Positions 36,680-49,300 of a stretch of 64,000 bases of DNA are shown here, in pieces. The first letter of the stretch is position 1; each line of letters starts with the position of its first letter. The translations under genes and the position numbers were made by a program. Origin of the DNA: Limanda limanda (lineage: Eukaryota; Chordata; Actinopteri; Pleuronectiformes; Pleuronectidae); the NCBI RefSeq assembly GCF_963576545.1, contig NC_083653.1, positions 19,991,639-20,055,638 of the forward strand, read 5' to 3'. The notes below the pieces were generated by a model. That model had not been told where the DNA came from, made no database searches, and was given only the letters and a program-made list of their open reading frames with translations.

Positions 36680-39600
36680 TCAGTTCAGCTGCCTGATGAT
36701 ACTGTTAATGTCTGTAGCACGAAATCCAGGGTTTCCCAGGTCCTTCAGGAGCCGGGCCTTGTCCCTGGCAGCGTGACGAGCCACTGACAGCTTGAAAGGC
36801 AACAGGAAGTTGTTGCTGGCCCGGAAGCTCTTACCAACAGAGTAGATATCATGGATCAGGTCCTCCAAACAGATGATGCCATGTTTTCCTGAGGAACAAG
36901 AGAGCAATGGTGTGAGATGTGATGAAGAGGATGGTGGCAGAGTGCTGCTAATTCTCAAAGTTATAAAAGCTACAAAATATTAATAATCATGCATGGGATG
37001 CCAAGGTGGTCTGATAATGCTTTCAAACAACAGGTGTTTGCTGCCTTTTTCCTTAAAGGGATAGTTCACCGAAGATTTCCTCATTATCTACTCACCACTA
37101 TTCTGATGGAGGGGTGCGTGAAGTTTTAGTCAACAAAATACTTCTGGAGTCTCAGGGGTAAACAGCTGAATCCAATACAATTGAGGTCAATTGCGACCAT
37201 TTCTTCTGACGTAATAGAACAGAAAAAACAGTAATGCCTTAATACTGCTTGTGTGGTGTCATCCAAGTGTCAGTAAGCCCCGACATTCATATTCAACTTG
37301 AAACAGCATAATTTACACAGAGTTTTAAGTCTAAATGTCCACCGATGACAAGGAGCATTCAGGGCACGTTCGGAAATGCTATCGCTAGGCTTAAAATAGT
37401 ATAGAGGCATGTTGTGTTTTTTCTGTTATATTACGACTGAAGAAGTGGTCACTAATTACTTAAATTGCTATAATGGGTGAACTATCCCTTTAAGTTGTGT
37501 GGCGGCTCCATCACACTGTTAAGGAGACTTGCCCATGTGCTCCTCAATGAAGGTGTTGTCTGTGAGAGGAACTCTCTTCCTGCCTATCCTGGTCTGTCCT
37601 CTCTTCAGGATGAGCTCACGAACAGATTTCAAGTTGGGAAATCTGTCGGCAAGATCATTATTTGTTTAGTACTACAACAACACAAATTTAACAGGTTTAA
37701 ATTTGCTGAAGTGTAACTGTTGGATTGACTCACCCCCAGGCAACGTAGGGCTCCACCAACCTCATCATGGCCATGGAGGTCTTGTTGATTTTGACGAAGG
37801 CCCCGCTGAAGATCTTCCTCAGCCTGAACATGTGGACCACCTTCATCACTTTGGGACTGACACCTTTGATCCTAAAAGGAAAGGATCATCGATGTTAGTG
37901 TGTTTTGAGCATGTCATTGGTGTTTTAAAGCAACAGCTGCCCATCTGATACTTTCAGTGATTGGAGCCGGACAAGTTTTAGACTTGGAAATGGCAAGACG
38001 CAAGATCTGTTTCATTTAATTTAACCCTGGAATTCTGGATACAGAGGAATCTTTAGTGTTTCTCCCGCTGGAACACTTTCACAAACTATTTAACAAATTT
38101 TAAAAAGATATTAAATGAAAACAATTTGCTGGAATGGAATCTGCAGACACAAACTACAGTCAAACAATGTGTAGTGTTCTTTTACAAGTGTAGGTATAAG
38201 AAATCTAAATGTTTCAGATAACATTAATGACTGTCTATCAAGAACTACGTTTAAGCCTACATCCTATTTAGTCGCTATATAGTCCTCTATGTAGAAAACC
38301 CTATGTAGCGAGTAGGGGGGATGAGAGCGTGGGCAATTTCAGACACAGCCTGTTTCTGATACAGATCTTAAACGCTCGTCTGTATGGAGATTATTTTCTT
38401 TTACTGAAACATATTGTATGGATGTAGCCTTACAATGTTGAGAAATCTCTACTCATATTAGGCACTGAAAAAATAAGAGAAACTGAGTATGTATTCAAAC
38501 AGTTACATGAGGTAAAGGCTAGGAACATGAAGTGGGATTAAAAGTTCAGAGTTCGGTCTGGACACACAAACATGCTGCCTAGCGTGAGAGGATTCTGAAG
38601 CAAAAACTAAATGAGTTCTCCCTTTGGTAACTTCATCTGTCAAATACATTAACTTCCAACAGTTACTATGAACAAACCCAGAATAAAAAAACTACAGTGA
38701 CCTCCAGTTTGTGGTTTTTAGTTTAAAATGGCACATATACAACATTCTCAGTCATTGAGGTGTCTTATAAAGGCTGCCGGGGTGATACATGTGCTCCCAT
38801 TCCCACCTGTACTGGCTCAGTAGCTACTACAAACAGCATAGATGTTTGTATGCTGCAGATAATCCACTCTGTTTACCGTTGCCGTCACCTGTTTCACTGA
38901 GCTCCACTCAACAAATCAATGCAAGAATCTACAACCAGTTTCTGTTTTTCGAGGGATTTCCCTGCACATGACCACAAGCCTCTGTCTAAGTACTCACTCT
39001 CTGATGCGGACAGCGAAGGCTAGCTGGTTCTTCGCAGGAGGCAGAGGGGCAGGCGGCCTGACTTTCAATCTGCGGATGCGAGATTCATCCCGATTCCTCT
39101 TGTGGCTGTCTTTCAGGAAGTCTTCCAAACGCTTGAACTTCAATCCTTTGCCTTTTGAAACCTGGAATAATGTAAAAGTACAGTTGTAAATATACAGCTA
39201 TGTCTACATATGTGCAGGACCAAGTGCAGTCTAGTAAATTCGGATGACAAATACGCTTGGCCAGTTTTTGGGTTGAAATAAATACTCATCATTTTTACAC
39301 ATGGATTTTGGGTTATACAATTACTGACCATCAAAGTGAACAAAACATTGTAATGGTGAATAAACGTTACATAAAGGGGTTTCTGCCTCTACGACACTGG
39401 ATTCCAAATTGCATAGCTATTTTCAGACATGGACTCTAGAAGATTTCTGCAGGATTGGGTCCAGACTTTCACAAGAACAATGCAGCAGGAGATTCTCTGC
39501 TCAGATGCATTATCTACAACACAGAAACCTTCAGAGGGTTCATGTGAGGGGCGGAGCAGCAGGCAGAGGCAGGATGTAATGTATATACATTCTGCTGCAG

Positions 39601-40713
39601 GGGTCACAAGTTTTTGTTTACAGCAGATTGACAAGCTCCCTTGACATTTCTATCATTGTGGTACCTTATTTTCATCCTGAGATGTTTGTTTTCTTGTTGC
39701 TTTCAGTTTAGCATGAAAGTAACATCATCCACATGGGCTCATTCAGACATTATCCAGATGTTCACTGGGGGGATGGCAGGAGACAATCAAGTCTGGAGCC
39801 TCTCACTCAAACATTTGCATTCTCAAATACAAATGTGAGACGTCAGGAGATTCTATGGGGATCAGTGCCTGTCTGAAAGTAGTTTATGACTGATGGATTT
39901 TGTTTAATCTGAATAATTGAACAGATGAGTCTGATATTTTGGAACTCGCAACTCCTGCTAAGTTGTCCAACTGAGATGTAGCTTTGCATGACAACCGGAC
40001 ACTGCAATGTGTATCGAGACTAAGTGGGTTCATCTGCATTGGAGTTCAACATGCCAGGGAACCGTCCTCCTAACTGACCTTTCTCTTCTCGAGCAGGGCG
40101 AGCTTGGCTTGTGTGGCTTTGATGGCCTGGTACGCTTTCCTCTTCTTCAGGAGGTACTCAGGAACCAACTTGATCACCTTCTTAGATCTGAGAACACAAA
40201 CATACGGTCACTGACACAAGCTTTAATGTAACACGTAAACGTGGCGACTGTTCATCGAGGTGATCTCACTAATGAAAGATACAGGTTGTGCTTTCTTTTC
40301 TTTCTTTCTCACAATACAGGTTTAAAAGTGGCTGTCATCTCTATCCAGACACAAGTTAGCAACACTTAGCTTTAGCAAGACATGCTAATGACTATATTGC
40401 TAAAATCATTAGATTAATAAACTTACACAACAGGCAGCAGCTACAAGACTGCCATCTCACTTCCTAATTAGTTTACTAAATGAACAATAAACACATCGCT
40501 AGCTTTGTACCGGTGAAGATACACTGAGCCCCATGTGAAACGAGACTCCGTAGAATCTGCTTGTTTTGCCCTCAACACTCACAATAACAGTCCTGACATG
40601 TGAAGTTAAACTTGTATTTTTATACGAGAGAGAAAAGATGCAGTTGCAAGAAAAGAAAAGTGCAGATGGACTTAGATGAAGTTAAAAACAAATACATACT
40701 CGGATTCGGCCAT
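36680..40713 (-). CDS. rpl7l1: Ribosomal protein L7-like 1 (complete, 6 coding exons)
   Basis: RPL7L1 is a uL30-family paralogue of RPL7 associated with nucleolar pre-60S assembly (family knowledge). Exons: 40700-40713, 40079-40187, 38998-39161, 37734-37871, 37533-37642, 36680-36888, giving 247 aa. The N-terminus reads [20 protein letters not shown]. The basic N-terminal region is followed by the L30-type core ([48 protein letters not shown]) and the C-terminus LSVARHA...INSIIRQLN. The LSVARHA motif and the RQLN end separate it from RPL7 itself. Exon 1 encodes only four complete codons. Intron 5 uses a GC donor (37531-37532) and contains a TTAA-flanked MITE. The start ATG at 40713 lies in a GC-rich flank with a TGACGTAA CRE-like site about 45 bases upstream. 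Confidence 0.95.
37053..37494. mobile_element. TTAA-flanked MITE in rpl7l1 intron 5
   Basis: It begins TTAAAGGGATAGTTCACC and ends with the exact complement. TTAA at both ends suggests a piggyBac-type target. Relatives occur at about 45,840-46,003, about 47,100-47,350 and about 60,483-60,600. Confidence 0.8.
39430..39860. repeat. Dispersed repeat family 1, copy 3 (inverted)
   Basis: TTTCATCCTGAGATG is the complement of the 35.88 kb copy. Internal blocks CATGGGCTCATTC and CAGATGTTCACTGG are shared. Confidence 0.5.
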
Positions 40714-42119
40714 GTTGCAGGATGAAGACGCGACCGTCGCTGGGATATGACGTAACGGACCTGAGTTTCAATACCGCATGGCAAACATGTTTATGGACGC
40801 AATACCGCCACCTAGTGGACTGAAGTGTGGTGCAGTAGATTTGCAGGGGAAAAGCAAACAAAAAAGATTTGAATCAGTGTGTGCAGAGTCCAGTTGCTGT
40901 TCTATGGAGTGTGTTTGTGTGTGGTAGGGGTTACACCTGTGCGTCCTATTCTCAGTCCTTATTTTCCTGCTTGGTATTCCACCGACACCTGCATACTCTC
41001 CTGCAAAAATGTCTGCCTGTGTCCCTTAAGGCAAGGCAGTTTTATTTACAAGCCACATTTCCTAGAATCAAGGTGCTGTACAGGGACATTGAAAACATTG
41101 CAGAGACTAAAATAAATATATTTGAAAGCAGAAAGCACAGTTTGAAACAGTTTCCAAGCAAAATGAAGGAGGAAAATAATACAAATAGATTGGATAGAAA
41201 TTTGTTAAAGAACAGTTACAGTTAAAGAATAAAATGCATGGTATGTCCTTGTGAGAAAGTTCTCAATCTGGTTTAAAAAAAACTTCAGTCCCACTATTCC
41301 TAACAGGTTTTGTATGTATATATCTGTATAATATTTATAATCTCTACTTACCTTAATTTGCATGTCTATTATCTGTAGATTCAATTATTTTTTAAATTTA
41401 CTTCACCAATAGAAACCAGGAGGAAGGAAACAGCCGATCCAATATCATGAAGCCTGAGTACCACATGCAAGACTTCATACAACATGCTGCCTGTAGACAT
41501 GACGACTTTCCAGACCTGATGCTTGAAGCAATCCGTGGCTTTTACACTAGATTGATTATTTTTGTTCCATTTTTCTGATCACTCGCCTTGCTGGCTCCAA
41601 AGTAACAGAAATGTTGACCCCATATTAACCCAAGATCCTTAGGTGAGGCCCTTTTTGACAGGCAGATTGTTAAAGTTGTATTTATACACTTCATTCGTTG
41701 ATGAACATTAGGGTTTAGACGTCTATCTAGTAGGAGATACATATGTACGTGTATATATGTGAACTTGGGCGAGTGCACCACACACCCACATGGCTGTACT
41801 GGGAACCACTATATTAGGTTCGGGCACAGTGCAGTGTTTCTGGCGGGATTCCATTAACTTGTAACTATCTATATTCAAATACAGTGTTGTTGTGGTCCTG
41901 TACAGCTCAGTAATACAGAGCATGGAGCTGCCATGTGATTAACATTGAAGTTGGGCTTGTTTGTGACCATCCATCCTGAAAAAAGAAGATCATTCCACCG
42001 ACAGCAGCTTGGTGTACTGGAATGTTGGAAAAACAAGCTTTACATTCACAACATTTGAGAATAGAGTTATCTATGCTTACTCCTGACCAACTCTCTTTCT
42101 CAATAATCAGTGATTTGTG

Positions 42120-42240
42120 ACATCCACCCATCCATCTTGTATCTATACTGCTCATCCTTTTTGGGGGTCAAGGTAAGACCATATATATAGCTGAACTGGG
42201 ATTCAAACCGGGAACTTTCTTGCTGTGAGGCAACAGAGTG
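42120..42240. repeat. Degenerate interspersed repeat tail
   Basis: CCATCCATCTTGTATCTATACTG and GGGATTCAAACC...TTCTTGCTGTGAGGCAACAG match the common fish LINE/SINE-type tail with a reverse-strand B-box-like motif. Confidence 0.55.
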
Positions 42241-42299
42241 AACCCACAAAATAAACTGATGGGATGTAACATTAAATCATGAGAATTTAGAAAAGACAT

Positions 42300-42660
42300 T
42301 CAGTGGAGCGTGCGCCTCCGCCAAGGCCCAACAGTCCCCTAATAAAACCTATTTCAATTCACCAGCTCCAGTAGCTTTTATTTGGATCTGCAGCAAATTG
42401 TACACACTCAAAATATTCCTCTTAAAGATAACTACTTTCTTTCATGATGATCCAAAAATGATTCTCTGACAACAAATGGATTCACACCAAAATTTAATGG
42501 AGGCTTCCTTGGGTCGGAGCAACCTGTCCACAAAAATCAGTTGAGTATTTTTTGCAAAATCCTGCTAAAAAAAATAAACAAACACACAAACAAACGCAGA
42601 TGGAAACATAACGTCCTTGGTAGAGGTCATTATAATGATAAACTGACATAAAGGAGTAAA
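42300..42660. repeat. Hairpin-ended fish interspersed repeat
   Basis: It runs from CGCCTCCGCCAAGGC through TTTATTTGGATCTGCA and CAAACAAACGCAGATGG to CCTTGGTAGAGG. Its short ends are inverted. A truncated second copy is at 63,405-63,510. Confidence 0.6.
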
Positions 42661-43349
42661 CCTCTATTTTCAGCTCTTTCTGCATTTGAACATTGATTGG
42701 ATCATAATCGATCCATCGCTGAAAATAAATCCTCTGCAGACAAGACCTTCTCATTTCGGTTCGCTCCTCGCAGTGCCTCCTTCGGGGTGCAGCCCCTGAC
42801 TTGAGACACAGCTTTGTCTAGTTTATGTTTCTCCCCTTGTACACATACCAAAACACACACGATCACACAATCCTGTGCTTTAATAGCTTTGCATTTATAC
42901 CACAAACAACAGTAGCAAACACATTATGAGTGGAAGTAGGTATAAAATGAGCATGAATGGTATCTACAAAGGTAAAGAGCAACTAGAGTGAAACTGCCAA
43001 ATGGATGAGGCCGGACAAAAGAGTTATTTCCACATATTACAGATGCACTGCTGTTGTTTCAAGCCCTTTAGGAAGAGTTTAACAAGCCCTGAACACGGCA
43101 TAATTCAAGTTCCCAAGCATGGCTGGTCCCTGGTCTTCACGGGACACACCCTGCACTGTGATGAAGCCACATTGGATTATTGTTGTTGTCTTGATCAGCT
43201 GACTAAAGGTTCAGCTCTTCTTGGTCCTGTTAGACTGCTTCACGTCCACCTTGGGGCTACGTGCTCTTTCTGTCAAATGCCTGGATGTGCGCCTACAGTG
43301 CATGTGTCTTTACTCCAGGAGAGGTATGTCTGTTTGAGTTCCCTCTGTG

Positions 43350-46300
43350 CTAGGAGTAGATGGACCAGTAGATAATGTTGAAGAGGATGTAGGATCCAGG
43401 AAAAAGGACCCGGGAGTACTTGTCGATGACGTGTGTGTCGATCCACGCGTCGCTGTAGCCGGCGGAGGCCACATGGCCGGTGACCTGGTCGGTCCCCATC
43501 CCCATCCCCAGCTCCACCATCATCCTCTCCCGTTTCACCCCGTTCTGTTCCGGCATGCCATAGTTCCCTGTGTTGTTGACGTCCATCTCACTGTAGCTCA
43601 TAGACATCATGCCAGGATGGTTCATCCCACACGTACACAGCAGCTGCAAGAAGACAACAAATACATTCATGACTTTCAGTCCAAAACCCTACATGCCTGA
43701 AAGAAATCTGTAATGCAAACTGTCACCAAACTGATTTTATTACGTTATTTAGTAATGTTCAGGTTAACGTTTTGATAAAAAAATATTGGAATAAATTGCA
43801 TTTTTGTGATGACCACTGCAACACTGCATGCAAAAGCACCACGGTATTGAAACGTATACAGTTTCCTCCACCAGCGGCTGAAGAAAGCTAATTAACTCCA
43901 GTTATATTCGATTCTATAAATATACTAAATTACCAATCATTTTTAAATAAAAACTCTCAAATTGGCTCCACAACTGTTCAGTCACAAGTCAAGCATGACT
44001 CTTGTCTTTGCTACTTTAAATGTACAAATACTGAAAAACTCAAATATTTCATGTTTATTTCACGACATCTAAGTACTTGTCCTTCACTACCTTTTTTAAG
44101 CTACTTCATACTTCCACTCTGAAACATTTCAGAGGGAATTATTATATTTTCTACTCCTTTATATTTATTTGGCAGCTTTAATTAAACCCTTTTGGCTTAA
44201 TGTTTTTCAAAAAAGGAGTTAATTTAGTTCAGATGTTAAAAACCTTTCTGTTCTCAAACAGTTCTCAAATGCTTTCATTTCAGTGACTGTTCAGATTATG
44301 CAGTATTTCAGTACAATTAAAAGATTAGAAAAACAAGCCATCAGAGTATATCTGGTGTCCTTATATGTAAAACTGTTTATAAAGTATTTTGCTATAACTC
44401 AACCTGCTGCCAAAACAGCTATTTCAGTATAATGATCTAATGATAAAATAATAATCGTATTATATAATATATATAATAATCTGTCAAACAAGCACTTTAC
44501 TTTAATTTCGGCAACATTTAAATCTTCACTGGTTCTTTTAAACTGCGACTTCATACATCTGCATCTACTTGATATGTATGAGTATGGGGGGTGAGTGATT
44601 GGTACCAACCGTCTCTCGGAGTTTCCTCTCCTTCCGCTCTTCCAGCGTGGACAGGTAGTTAACTGCAGCGTACTCTATCACAGACAGGAAGACAAAGACA
44701 AAGCTGACCCAGAGGTAAATGTCCACAGCTTTGATGTAGGAGACCCTGGGCATGGAGGCGTTGACTCCAGTGATGATGGTGGACATGGTGAGCACCGTGG
44801 TTATACCTAGAGTTTGTGAAATAACATGTGGAATTGATTAATTAACAGACTTTAAGAATTTTTTTGATTTATTTAGTTTTAGTCAGCTGTTTGTTTCCAT
44901 TTAAGTAATCAGAAACATCGTGTCCACATCAGCTCAACAGCTACAACCTAACTGACCGCCACGCTTATTATCAACAAGGTGGCCAAGCCCGCTCACCCAG
45001 TGGCACTCTGGCAGGGACGGCCCTGCGGTCGATCCAGAAGGACACCCAGGACAGCATGACCATCAGAAGTGCAGGGAAGTAGGTCTGCAGCAGGAAAAAG
45101 AAGATGTGCCGCCGCAGGGTGAAGTTGATGTACAGACGGTTGTACCAGCCTGGGGAGGAGAGGAAGTTAGAAGCTGCTCAGGCCCTTGGAGACTGGAGAC
45201 TTGTATTCCAAGGCAGCTCTGCAGGTGCTGTGAGTACCTGTGCTGCTGTAGAAGGCCAGCCTGGAGGTGGTGTGGAACTCCTGGATGAGGAACTGCGAGA
45301 GAGAAATTCTCTCGTCTGTGTTCAATGAGCGGTTCCCTTCTTTCCAGTACAGCATCAGGTCATCATCTGTATACGCATCTGATAACACAAATAGCTTCAA
45401 TCATCTATGGCACAAATTCTACAATTGTAACATTCAAGCAAAGACTGCATAATACACCATTTCAAGTCTTTAATAGAACAGTTAGAAGTTCAAGTGTCAA
45501 TGTCTTTTCCTTCATCCAGCATGTTCATAGTTGAATCAGGCCAGAAAGAGAAATAAACAACAGCTTGTGTTTAACTGAGAGGAAAAACCACATCACCCAA
45601 GATCACATCCGTTACTTACAGCTCTCTATCTCCAAAGAGCATGTTTGTGTATCAAGAGGAAAGCGGCTCAGGTCCATGCTGCACATGGATGTGACAGTCA
45701 CTCTGTAATGACAAAACAATTGATCTGTAGTGATGTCATGTCAAAATTTTACCAGAGAAGAATAACTTCACTTAGGCTCTGTACAGACGTGTGAACGGAC
45801 CGTTGTCCGTTCACACGTAAGTAATTTGTGTTCACGAAGACCAAATTATGTTGTTTTACTGAATTTTAGATGTGTCTGATGTCTCTGTTTGACATCAGAC
45901 AGTTTGAAGAATAAGTCACTATTTACTTTTATTGGATTTGGCTCCAACGCATTGTGGTGAGACAATGAAGGAATTTTTCTTTTTTGGTGAACTATCCCTT
46001 TAATTTCCCATTGAACCTGGGATGGTTGGAGTTACACAGACAGTGCAGTCCTGCTGGAACATACAAAATGAAATGGCTTTTGAGGGGAACATTAAGCAGA
46101 TAATAGGGTTGTGATAAAGTTACACTTTAATATTACCAACCAAGATAAATACTGAAAATAGGGCCCAATGACATTTCATTAGGAGCCTATGATGAATGTC
46201 TAACCCTCAGGAGAGGCAAATAACAGTGTGGGCCAGAGGTTTCAGTAGAGATTTGGCCTTGCAGGGCAGTAATGATAAATGAAAATACATAATCCAGCTC

Positions 46301-49300
46301 CCAGGACGAGTGAGGGCTACGTGGTCTGCAAGCGAGGTCTGCGAACTGTCATCCTCCCTCGCCAATCTGCCTTACCCTGGAAAAATCTCCAACCGGCACC
46401 ACACAGATTAAACCCCAGCCATGTGATGAATATACTCTATCAGTGTTCTCTCATACATTCAGTTTGTATTGGTCAGCTTGGAATGTACCATAATCTACAT
46501 CAAAATCGTGATCTTTGATAGCCACAAAATCCCTCTAGTGTTAGTATTAATCACTTGTGTAAGATGTCCCTCATTTTGATGTCATCGTTTAAAATTTTGT
46601 TTGTGCCAGTCTGACCGAAAAGCAGCACAATACGCGCATGTTTTGCAACAGGATGCAGATGGCCGGCCAGCTGTTACTCTCTGCAGAGCTCTGTAATGTG
46701 GATTACAAAATCAACCATCTTGGCCCTGAGCCTTGCACTGCTCACCAGAATGACTAGGTCATGCTCTGCAGTATTAGAGGCCATAATTGGCAGAACTGTT
46801 ATCCCCTTAAATTCACATCTTGAACTGTCGCAGCTGCTGCCACTTTGTCTTGGAGGGACTGCTAATGGCAATTACATCCCACTTACATTAAAACCGGAAA
46901 ACAGTAAGAATTATATAATGTTTGTGTGCACTACTGAAGAAAATGGTATTGTAAGATTGGTGTTTGAATAAATTAAATTAGTTTTCTTTGTTATCCCCAA
47001 GCTTCATTGGGTGTGTGGGCAATACGTGACTGCTGCGTCTTGCACGTGTCCATTGGAAGTTGCTAAGCTAGCAGATTAGCTACACGATGGTGTGTCCGAT
47101 GGTCCATGAATACTCCTCCAGGGAAGATATCAGTGAACTTTCAAGCTAAAAACTTGGTGAAAATGACCTAGTTTCGAGTCAAATATGAACGCCGGGGCTT
47201 GAGGATACTTGGATAACACCACACAAGTAGTATGGAGGCAAGTTATGTTTTTTCCTTTGTTTTATCACGTCTGAAGTTCAGGTCACCAGTTACTTAAATC
47301 TGATTGGATTCGGCTGCTACAAAGTTTACTTCAGTGAACTATCCCTTTAATCTGTGTGAGAGCCTGTCAGAAGTTCATCCGACAAGGGGTCGGGAGCATC
47401 TGATTTCTCCTCACGGCTCCCTGTACACTTTAAAATAAATAAGTGACAGTATTAGGAGTTCAATCTGTGTAGTAAAATATAGATCAAGCTTCTGTGTTTA
47501 CACATCCTTGTTGTGATGATGAATGTGAACATGGATCACACATATGTTTTTCAGATATCTCTTTTCATGTGACACCTTTCCCGCCATCTTTCTTGGTACG
47601 CTCGATATAGGAGACATCGATAAGGAGCATTTTTATCGATTAATTTATTTCGTGGGGATATTGTGCAGAGATAAATGTACCAAACCTGTCAACCCCTGTT
47701 GAGGGGACTCTGGGAAAAACTACCAACAGTCACTGCTGTCAAGAAATGGTCACAAAACATAGTCCCACTAGCAGCAGATCCATCTCGTACTTGGAAAGAA
47801 AGCAAATGTGTTTCCGCAAAGTCTGTACTAATCCTATTAAATTTGTGCTGACTTAACAACTGATCTCTGTGGTTTCATACATGCTGAGTGCCGAGTCCTG
47901 CTGACAGTAGGAATTACCTGAGGCTGTACAGGACTTTGCCATCGGGGTAAACTCGCAGCATCACATTTTCAGTGGTGGTGTCATGTAGGAAGGACCTCTT
48001 TGAGTGGACAAAAAACATGTCGGGCACCCAGATTTTCTTCACCAGTCGCCCATCAAAAGTCATGCTCTGGTTTTTATTGCTTCTGAAGGACAGGCGTTCA
48101 TCTTTCCAGTAGTGTCTAAGGTACAGGGTCATTGTGAAGTCCTGAAACAAAAATGCATGTGTGCTTCAGTTTGTTGTTGACGGACAGCAGAGCAGTAAAA
48201 GTCTTATTCACAGCTCGGTCCAGACATACCATATCAACCTCCGAAATTGCATCCAGGCTTTCAACCTGCACGTCCACTCCAACTGGGACTGCAGGGCCTA
48301 GAGAAAGATGCATCAACATGCATTTAGACAGTAGCTCACGTGGGTATTATTCTAAAATACATCAATGGATAGAGAAAGTGCAGATGTAAGCCAACTGCCT
48401 AATTCAGAACTGTCTGGATTATCTGTTTATTTAGAGGTCATAGTTCCTTTTTAAGCCAAACCCTTTGCATCCAACAATAACTTCTGCTGTCTTTCATTCA
48501 AATCCCCATAAAAGCAGTTGGGTGCAGATTTCTCCAAAAAAATGGCACAGACTCTAATCCTAATTGACCGTAGAGTGCATTATAGTATAAATTGCTTTTC
48601 TGTATTTGTACTGTTTCAAACACTCTTATTTTAGCATACAACTTGGACTGTAGTAGTGAGTATCATTCAGCTTTCTGTTCTAGTGATGGTAGATAACCTT
48701 CTTTGGTGTCTATGAATTAAACCCTGCTCCTATGACCTGTTATTCATATTTCAATAAAAATTTAGGTTTAGTGTTGTACAGCTATACAACACTGTTGAAT
48801 GTTAAATACTATCCCTGAATAAGTACATTTTGCTAAGTATTTAGTAAACTTTTCTGAGGAGGTTTTGTCCTAAAATGAACACTGTACTATCATTTCTCAT
48901 ATTTGAGATGTTTATAAACCTTGACTGTGGTCAACTAGTTGAAATTCAACTGTTTCAACATGATTTGATAATACACACACCATCTGTCTATATAAGCTCT
49001 CACAAATCCATTATCTAACAACCAGTTACTCTCATTGTTCACACCTACCATTGATTTAGTGTCTCCAGTTAACCTAACCCCTCTGCATGTCTTTGGTCTA
49101 TGGGAGGTATTACTAGCCACTCCTGAAAATAGATATGAGCGGTCGAAGGAGCTGCCTGCAGAGCTCAGAGAGCAGATTGTGTCCACCTCAGTAAGAGAGG
49201 TGAACAAGAGCTCCAGAGATCCTGTGTTGAAGTTGTTGACTTGATTTTAAAGAAACTTATGTCTCTCTACCCACTCTATGCACTTTAAGATAAAAGACAG

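Larger units (their letters stand above)
40714..43349. other. Intergenic between rpl7l1 and gabrr1
   Basis: No recognised gene. It includes the rpl7l1 promoter flank (about 40,714-40,800), a retroposon-tail-like segment (about 41,024-41,095), an interspersed tail (42,120-42,240), a hairpin-ended repeat (42,300-42,660), and probably the gabrr1 3' UTR next to 43,349. Confidence 0.5.

Noticed and set aside
36680..40713. Gene taken as ribosomal protein L7 itself
   Set aside because: The C-terminal LSVARHA and IIRQLN, and the N-terminal MAESESKK, fit the L7-like 1 paralogue rather than RPL7.
46696..46971. 91-codon ORF in gabrr1 intron 5
   Set aside because: No recognisable domain, no splice-supported context and ordinary composition. 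Likely chance.
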